Shown here piece after piece: positions 57,266 to 64,000 of a stretch of 64,000 nt of DNA. The stretch is from assembly GCA_003952965.2 (NCBI GenBank), contig CM025855.1, positions 24,816,571 through 24,880,570 of the forward strand. Direction: 5' to 3'. The position numbers were made by a program, and so were the translations under genes. Numbering within the stretch: the first letter of the stretch is position 1; the number at the start of each line of letters is the position of its first letter. The stretch comes from Morella rubra (lineage: Eukaryota; Streptophyta; Magnoliopsida; Fagales; Myricaceae). Under the pieces are notes generated by a model. The model was not told where the DNA came from. It was given only the letters and a program-made list of their open reading frames with translations, and searched no databases.

Positions 57266-60200
57266 CTAATCAAACTGCTGCCGAAGCTGCATCTCCGTTT
57301 CACTTTTCCATGATGCATGAGATGACTGGCCCTTCATTCTCTTACTCTTCTCCTTGTCTTTTACGGTGGACCCCTTCTTTTTGGGCTCTTTGCTTGTGTC
57401 AGCAGGAGGGCGATCGCCACATACTGGGCAAACCATTCCTCGTGCATTCGAGAACGTCTTGGGAATTCCACAATGCAAGCACATCCTAGAAATGGAAACA
57501 CCACCCGCTTAGACCATGGCAGAATACCACTGTGCAGAGTGCAAGCATAGCGCCTCAAACATGTGAGCCCAGATGAACACCCATGCTTTAATACTGAGAG
57601 CCATAAAGCATTTGGTGGACCAACACAAACTAGGATTTTAAGACAATCAATTTACTACAAATTTAACCCCTCCCTCTATGCTGAGAGCCCGCTAAACAAT
57701 ATCATGATCACCAAATCAGATAAATGTTCAAACAAACAAGATCTACCTCAGGAGCTCAGCAGCATCCTCTGCATTAGGATTGGTTGCAGTTGCCACACGC
57801 TTGCCTTCTTGTGTTGTGCTTGGAACTGATAATGTAGGAGGTTGGTTACCCTCAATATCACTTCTTACTCGCTCATGGATACCAACAAGTTGGGCTTTGG
57901 ACTCCACAACAGCACCTACCATCCATATCATGCCAAGTCAAGAACATTCTCCAAGAAATAAATGAAGTTCACTCTAAGTTGAGACAACAGTTGACAGGGC
58001 CTAACCCCAAAAAAAATGAGGACTTTTAGTGCTCAATGGCTGAAGCAAAAGTAACAGGAGGACCAGCTACCATTATTCTGTTCCTTTGTCATGAATTAAA
58101 TGTCCAATTCAGCAGTAATTGCATGATCTATTCCAGAATCAGAGGTCCAATCAGACATCTCAAGTCAGACCTTTCAAGAACCAGTCCAAAATACGAAATT
58201 GAATTTGGTTTGGTGAAGGGAAATTTTCCATTTTGGCATTCCGTACTACAATGTAATGAGAAGTACATGTGAAACTTCAAAACTTCCGTTATTATGTTAA
58301 GAAAGACACGGCAACAACTCAAATCTCATATCATTACAACAGGCCACTCTTGGTTTTGAGTCCTAACAAAGGTGTCAGTGGTGTAAAAGATAATGTCCTA
58401 GAGAAAAGTACCAGTATATTAGTTGACGTGCGTCAAAGCAACTTCTAGTGCAACAAGAGGGACTGTTGGATACTTTATTTGATGAGGAGTGCTGCAATTA
58501 GCTAAAGCTAAACGGAACTGTTAGAATTACAATTATCTGTTTCAAAGTCATCTTATATGCAACTGTAATTTTCAGCCTTCACATATGCTATATAAATTCC
58601 TTGCTATAATTGCAATAGAGCTTTTCATCATATTCTTTCAATCCCCTAATCACTGAACAACTAGCGACAATGACTGATCATACATATTGAAAACAATATT
58701 ATTCTCTATAACACCTTGTAATGCCTCTCATTTAGCCTCATCTCTTTTCTTTAAATGTAAAACATTTTCTTTGCCACAAATTTTGCAGAAGATATTTTCA
58801 GCAAAATTATGCTTTTGTTTCCCTAAAATCAATTTATAGATTTCTGTTTTCCAGAGAAACTATGTTCAACCAACACAAAAGTTAATATCAGTGGTGGAGG
58901 AGGGAGTGAGAGGAGCGAAGGGGGGTGGAAGGAGATGCAAGCTGCGGCACGGAGGAGTGGGAGTATGAGAGAAGGGATGAAGGTCATGGTCACAGCATAG
59001 AGAAACCTCATGGGAGGGGGAGGAAAAATGGTGATAGAAGCAGCAGAGAGTGAAGGAAGTGACCGTGGCAACAGAGGGGAAGGGGGGGGGGGGAGGTGGT
59101 AGTGGTGGCCCAAAGGAGTTAGTGGGGAAACAGAGGTGATAGTTATGATATGAAGGGGAAAAGAGGCGATGCAATGGAATAAAAAATTGGGAAGAGGAAT
59201 CCATCAGCAAGTGTAAATCATTTGTTCTTTTTGGAATGATTTCCCAGTAATCATGAAAAAGCTTTTCTTTCATTAAAAATTTCAAATTACTACCAATTTA
59301 GGAAGGAAAAAAACAAAATATTCCAAAGGTAGTAACACAAAAATATGAACTCAAAATCTGACGATCTGACGATAATAGCAGTACATAGACATGGTCAAGT
59401 CCTTTCCCTGAAATTATTCTCATCACTAATCAACAAAACTTGGATGACCTTTCTAGCCACTCCATGATGAGAAATGCTTGGGAACTCTTATGCAAATCTT
59501 GCGAGATCGGTGCAGGTCTATAAAATACGGATGGTAACACAAAATAATGCAGGCTCAGATCTTTCTCTTTCAGACGTTATGCGGTGGCTAATCTACTGCC
59601 TCCTACAAAGGATTTCTTAAACTACAGAGTGCTCCTGTCAATTCAATTTGAGACATTTTCTAATTAAAACATGAAGTGAAGAAATTTGTTACATGTCTTA
59701 GGAGAACTCACTCCCAAAAGCTAACTCAAGAGGGGATGGAGCCTAAGGCATATAAATCCCACATTAGCATCCAATACTACCAATGTGGGACAGATCTCAT
59801 ACTCTCCAAATGATCCATAACATCCACCACGCTCCGCAATCCCGGCGCCCACGCAGGCTGGCTGTGCACTAGGCTTTTCCTAGTCCCAGGCTAACACTGC
59901 AATACCGGCGTCACCCTCACGCCGCACGATTGCAACTGGAAGGCATGGTGTAGACTTTGATACCATTTGTTACATGCCTTTGGAGAACTCACCCCCAAAA
60001 GCTAGCTCAAGAGGAGAGGGAGCCTAAGGCATATAAATCCCACGTTGGCATCCTATACTACCAACGTGGGATTCATCTCATACTCTCCAAATTGGTCCAT
60101 AACAAAAACACACAAACAAAAAAAACCTCCATGTTAATCCTCCTGTTACTTCCATTATCGTTACTTTCCAACGGAGGAACTACAACGAATAAAATAGGCA

Positions 60201-60790
60201 AAGGAAAGAATCGTTGCAAAATGACCTAGTGTAACGTTTATAGCTAAATTTACCGGTAGGTAAGTCTTTCTTCTCCCTGCGATTCCTCCGGCCACCAAGC
60301 CTCCCTCGACTCTGATCCACATCTCTTGTGGAGCCGTATTCTTCAACGCTATTGTTCAGAAACGCCGGCGGTCCTGAAACCTCCGGTAACCAAAAAAACG
60401 AAGTAAACAAAATAAATATCAACGGCAGATTTAAAAAATTTTATGCACGATTCCCTGCTTGATTAAAGCGAAAGTGAAACAATATAGAGGAAAATCGAAA
60501 GGACGAGAACACAGAGCAAGCAATGGGAGCCAAATAAGTACTTCGGAGAATGCGTCAAGGGCGGACGGAAGGCCGGATGCAGGCGAGGGTTGTGGGAGGT
60601 CCACGAACGACCTGTCGCGGAGCGAGAGATAACTGGCGGATGTGGCATCGTCGTCGTCTTCTTCATCGTCGTCGTCTTCGTCATAGGAGTTAGGGTATTG
60701 GAGATGAGGGTGTTCGGGGTCTTGTAATTGCTCTTCTTCTTCTTCTTCTTCTTCAGCGGAAGAATAGCCTTGGAGGAGTGACAAGCTCAT
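57266..60790 (-). CDS. Acidic protein with C-terminal CxxC-CxxC zinc ribbon, function unknown
   Basis: Four exons in phase: 60790-60542, 60380-60254, 57915-57747 and 57485-57266, giving 254 residues. The N-terminus MSLSLLQGYSSAEEEEEEEE is followed by a second Asp/Glu block, then a basic patch GGRRNRREKKDLP around residues 110-125. Exon 4 opens with a four-cysteine motif, C184-LH-C187 and C201-PV-C204, separated by 13 residues, which should bind one zinc. The tail is Lys-rich. The mix of acidic tract, basic patch and zinc ribbon suggests a nuclear or nucleolar protein, but I do not recognise a characterised family member. Intron 2 is 2.3 kb and holds a TRIM element and a purine-rich tract. The poly-Glu run is encoded by a CTT/GAA triplet repeat. 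Confidence 0.82.
58880..59185 (+). repeat. Purine-rich strand-asymmetric tract in zinc-ribbon gene intron 2
   Basis: About 300 bp in which the plus strand is overwhelmingly G and A (for example gtggtggaggagggagtgag and a G12 run at about 59079-59094). On the sense strand of the host gene it is pyrimidine-rich. Such tracts can form triplex DNA and act like long polypyrimidine sequence in RNA. Confidence 0.65.
59687..60104 (-). mobile_element. TRIM (terminal-repeat retrotransposon in miniature)
   Basis: 418 bp with two direct terminal repeats of about 136 bp (59687-59822 and 59968-60104), each TG...CA bounded: tgttacatg ... ccataaca. In the minus direction the first repeat is followed after two bases by tggtatcaaag, a match to the primer-binding site for initiator-Met tRNA seen in plant TRIMs. 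The 145-bp interior has no coding capacity. The repeats differ at roughly a dozen sites, so the copy is not recent. Flanking bases (aaatt and aaaac) do not give a perfect 5-bp duplication. It sits in intron 2 of the zinc-ribbon gene in sense orientation. Confidence 0.88.
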
Positions 60791-61034
60791 TGGGGCCTTG
60801 CAATTGCAAAGGACTTTCAGTTCAGCAGGGAATAATCAGGCAGTTTTGTTACGGAGAAGGCGGATTCACGCGGATCTAGTGGAGCTGTAGTAGCCAAGTC
60901 AGTGGTCTCAACCAGTCAAGGGCTCAAAACAGAAAATTAATATAGCCAACAAAACAAATAAATAAAATCCGTTTCTTGATCTCTTCAATTTTTTTTTTGT
61001 CCAATTCAAGAAAGAGATAAAAGTTTAATTTTAT

Positions 61035-61478
61035 GTTTAATTACACTTTACACTTACATGATTTGGAAGCTTATATTTTGCACCTCGTTCTTTTAATTTT
61101 GAGACACTTCACTTATGTAGTTTTAATTTTTTGACACTTTATCCCATTGTCAATTTACCGTTATTTAGAACGGAAAAGTTAATTACATGCAGAACACATG
61201 ACTGATTTTTTAGATGTAAAGTGTCTCAAAAATAAAAAATAGGATGTAAAGTGTCGAATCTCCAAACTATGTGAGTGTAAATTGTAATTAACCCTTTTTA
61301 AATATTGAGGGCCAAATAAAGAAGTGAGCTATTTGAGCACGTGATAAACTTTTCCATTCAAAATAAACGGATAATATATAGCAGGGTACAAAGTGTCATG
61401 ACTCTCAAATTATATAAATGAAATGTCTTAAAATTAAAAAAATAAAGTGCAGAGTGTGAGAGCAAAATATAATTAATC
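61035..61478. mobile_element. Foldback MITE with 11-bp target-site duplication
   Basis: 444-bp element flanked by the perfect duplication tttaattttat (61024-61034 and 61479-61489). The left end gtttaattacactttacact and the reversed right end gattaattatattttgctct are inverted repeats that extend inward through gagacactt / aagacattt-type text. A third, inverted arm ending gtgtaaattgtaattaac lies inside at about 61200-61300, so the element has three arm-like segments. Related text occurs at 6515. Confidence 0.78.
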
Positions 61479-62077
61479 TTTAATTTTATTGATTCCATTC
61501 ACGTAAAAAGGTGATTCAAATTAGTTTGTGTTATTCTAGCAAAAATTCAAAAAGGTTTGAAACTCTATTTAATAATAAAAAATTATTAAGTTTTTAATTT
61601 TATGGATAAATATAAAATATCTAAATAAAAATATATTAAATTTTTAAAAAATTGACCATTACCTCTCTTGTGCTTATTATTAGGGAAAAAAACCCACCAT
61701 TGTTGACTTGTTGCTAACCAGAAAGGAAAAAAGAAAAAAGCCCATCATTTTGTTTTGAATGAGAAACAAAACGATCTAAAAAAACAAAAGAGTAACAAAA
61801 CGATCTATCTGGACCGAGGGAGCCAGACTCCGAGATTGTTCTCTTACCCATCTACTTAAGGCAAAAGAATAAAGGTAGACAATTCAAAGTCGTTGACCAT
61901 TAGACTCCAAGGTCGGCCGAACAGACAAACCCAAAATAGGTTAATCTGAATACCGTTGTTTTCGGGATTTCTGGTCACAACTAACCAAATCTAGACTTCT
62001 GCATTACTTCCAGTCGTCCTGTCTCTCCATGCTCTCTCTCTTCTTGTAGACGCCGCTCACCCTCAGGCACAAGTTGT

Positions 62078-62098
62078 AGAGAGAGAGAGAGAGAGAGA
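62078..62098. repeat. GA microsatellite in the ERGIC3-like leader
   Basis: (GA)n run about 90 bp upstream of the start codon, probably in the 5' UTR. GAGA-type leader repeats are bound by BPC factors in plants, but slippage alone can also explain it. Confidence 0.7.
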
Positions 62099-62185
62099 AG
62101 AAGTTCTAGAGACCATAGAGAGACGGGGGGGGTTGAAAGTTCGGTGCTTGAGGGGGTGTTTTGTGGTGGTGAGGTTTCGGCGGCC

Positions 62186-63879
62186 ATGGACAAGGTCCTT
62201 CACAAGCTCCGGAACCTGGATGCATACCCTAAAATCAATGAAGATTTCTACAGCCGTACATTCTCCGGTGGCCTTATCACCCTTGTCTCGCTCGTTGTCA
62301 TGTTCCTTCTCTTCTTCTCCGAGCTCAGTATGTGCCTCTCTCTCTCTCTCTGGCTTTTTTTTTTCTTCGGTTTGGATAGTCTGTTATTTTTTAGACTCTT
62401 AACTTCTGTTTGGTTGCCGAGAAAATTTGGAGGTTTGTAATGCTTCTAAAGAGGTAAAGAATCTGTGCTTCTCAAGTTTTGGGTCTTGAACGGTCAATTG
62501 TTTTGGTTTTCGAAAGTCGATCCTGTTTGAGATTATAGACTACCATTACTATATATGAACCTGTTTTCACAAACCAAACTGCATCCGGTGGGGTTTGGAT
62601 GAGTTGATTTGCCGTTTTCTGGTGGGGTGAAGGCTTGCTCATTAATATCCTTCAATTTTCCGTCAAATTGGCATCTATGTTCCATTTGGCATGTGAAATG
62701 CTTTTTGATAACTAGGAAGGCACGAGTGGCACTATAGTTGGACTGTGCTTATGGCACAGTTGCAGGGCCATGCTTTACGAAACCTTGGCTAGCTTATGCC
62801 TGTGGTTCTGTAGGGCTTGACGGGCCAAAGCACAGGATACTCGTCTTGTTATTTCTTTTATAACTATTACCACTATTTGCATTTGCATGCCAATTACAAT
62901 TGGCTAGAAATTTTCCCGGTCTACCCACTTTCATTGGCAAAGGTAGTACTATAATGTTGTGTGGAAACTTAGTTCCTATTGTCGGGGTGCACCACCACAT
63001 GTTTTTATACCAGCTTCTTGATGACAGTTTTGCAAATGCCAAGCAACACTGTGTAAGGGAACATATGTAGACAGATTGAAGATTGCAACAATTGCAAAAG
63101 TCTCTATTTGATTACCTTTTGCTGCATCTAAAGTTATTTCCTGATTTGGCAATTTGATACAATTTGATCACATCTGGGGATAATGCTGAGGACGAAGGCC
63201 TTGTACATTTGATTATTGTTCATATTTCCAATTTATACTGGTAGTGACATAATCTACTCCAATTTATCCTGTGTTTATTTTGAATGGCTATTTTCTACTG
63301 AAAAGTACTCTTACCTCTTTTGCATAGACATTTTCTTCTCCACATAGGAGTCATTGCATCTGCTTTGATTTTTTAACATTACGTTAGTAATCAAGTAATT
63401 TATTGTGCTTGCAGGATTATACCTCCACACTGTTTCTGATACAAAGCTTGTAGTTGATACTTCAAGAGGGCAAAAGCTACATATCAATGTGATCATGAGT
63501 TTTTGTCTGGCTTAAAAATTTAGTCTGCTTCTTATCTTCTAATATGAACATGGTATTTCAGGGTAGCATTTGAGTCTTTGCAGGTCATTGTGGTTGGTAT
63601 CAATGTAATCATGAGTTTTAAATATTCCAATGCTCAAAGATTTACTTGCACTGCTTTCAATGTTTTTCCCTATGGTAGTTTTTCTGAGTATAATATGTGT
63701 CATCATTCAAAAATTTCAATTTCTAATTCAACTTTGTTTAGCTTTGCTTGTCTTTTGCTTCATTCATTTTCGTCCTACTTCGTTTGAAATTGCAGTTTGA
63801 TATCACCTTTCCTGCTGTTCCATGTTCGTTACTCAGTCTTGATGCCATGGATATCAGTGGAGAGCGACACCATGATATA
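62186..63879 (+). CDS. ERGIC3/Erv46-like cargo receptor (5' exons only, runs off right edge)
   Basis: Membrane protein cycling between ER and Golgi that helps collect cargo into COPII vesicles. Three exons in phase are inside the window: 62186-62327, 63415-63488 and 63796-63879, giving the first 100 of the roughly 385 residues usual for the family. It starts MDKVLHKLRNLDAYPKINED, with FYSRTFSGGLITLVSLVVMF forming the first membrane segment near residues 27-46, then LHTVSDTKLVVDTSRGQKLH and the luminal block FDITFPAVPCSLLSLDAMDI, all typical of the family's N-terminal domain. The last donor is at 63880. The rest of the gene lies beyond 64000. Confidence 0.94.
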
Positions 63880-64000
63880 GTATGTACTGCATGCAGTAAT
63901 TGTTCCATGCTAGTGTTGTTTCTTTGAAGCTCACCACATTGTATTTTTAATGAATCGGATGAGTGTTCCTGAATTTAACATTTGCTTATTCTTACCAACT

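Larger units (their letters stand above)
60791..62100. other. Spacer between the zinc-ribbon and ERGIC3 genes
   Basis: Divergent promoters at each end and an AT-rich centre holding a foldback MITE (61035-61478). No gene found. A GC-richer leader with a (GA)n run at about 62078-62097 belongs to the ERGIC3-like gene. Confidence 0.6.

Noticed and set aside
58829-59285. Pro/Ser-rich minus-strand frames in the zinc-ribbon gene intron
   Set aside because: They are translations of the polypyrimidine strand of a low-complexity tract.

Overview
The window is nuclear DNA from a dicot plant, probably a woody rosid. Genes are split by GT-AG introns inside AT-rich sequence that is full of microsatellites and small transposons. 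The encoded families (HAK/KUP potassium carrier, plant SC35, MIK2-type LRR receptor kinase, LNK clock coactivator) are plant families. The exact species cannot be fixed from sequence alone. I see no bacterial-style operon, CRISPR array or phage-like region.

Layout, left to right. (1) 839-5797, minus: first five exons of a KUP7-like potassium transporter. The gene runs off the left edge, and its introns are invaded by LINE fragments. (2) 5.8-9.5 kb: AT-rich spacer with degenerate MITEs. (3) 9742-12704, plus: SC35-type SR splicing factor. (4) 12.8-17.9 kb: gene-poor. (5) 17938-20966, plus: MIK2-like LRR receptor kinase, followed within about 90 bp by a chimeric plastid rRNA insertion (23S piece forward, 16S piece reversed). 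(6) 23272-27407, minus: LIN1/CD2BP2-like U5 snRNP protein ending in an OCRE-like module. (7) 28240-30274, minus: small coiled-coil protein, divergent from (8) 30495-31889, plus: intronless mitochondrial-type PPR protein. (9) 31.9-36.9 kb: gene-poor, with MITEs. (10) 37085-43079, plus: Pumilio protein with eight PUF repeats. (11) 45429-47133, plus: tubulin-folding cofactor A. (12) 50250-54030, plus: LNK1 clock coactivator with a G-box promoter, a leader intron and a short uORF. (13) 57266-60790, minus: acidic protein with a CxxC...CxxC zinc ribbon, carrying a TRIM retroelement in an intron. (14) 62186 onward, plus: start of an ERGIC3/Erv46 cargo receptor, cut by the right edge.

The genes do not form one pathway. 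Several concern RNA processing (SC35, LIN1-like, PPR, Pumilio); the others are housekeeping or signalling genes. For every multi-exon gene I rebuilt the exon chain by hand from GT-AG sites and checked reading phase, so the joins are internally consistent, but no transcript data were available. The most unusual items are the chimeric plastid rRNA insertion, a tandem duplication that copies a splice acceptor in the coiled-coil gene, the OCRE-ended LIN1-like protein, the LNK1 uORF, and several structurally intact small transposons with readable target-site duplications. I did not find a convincing wholly new system.
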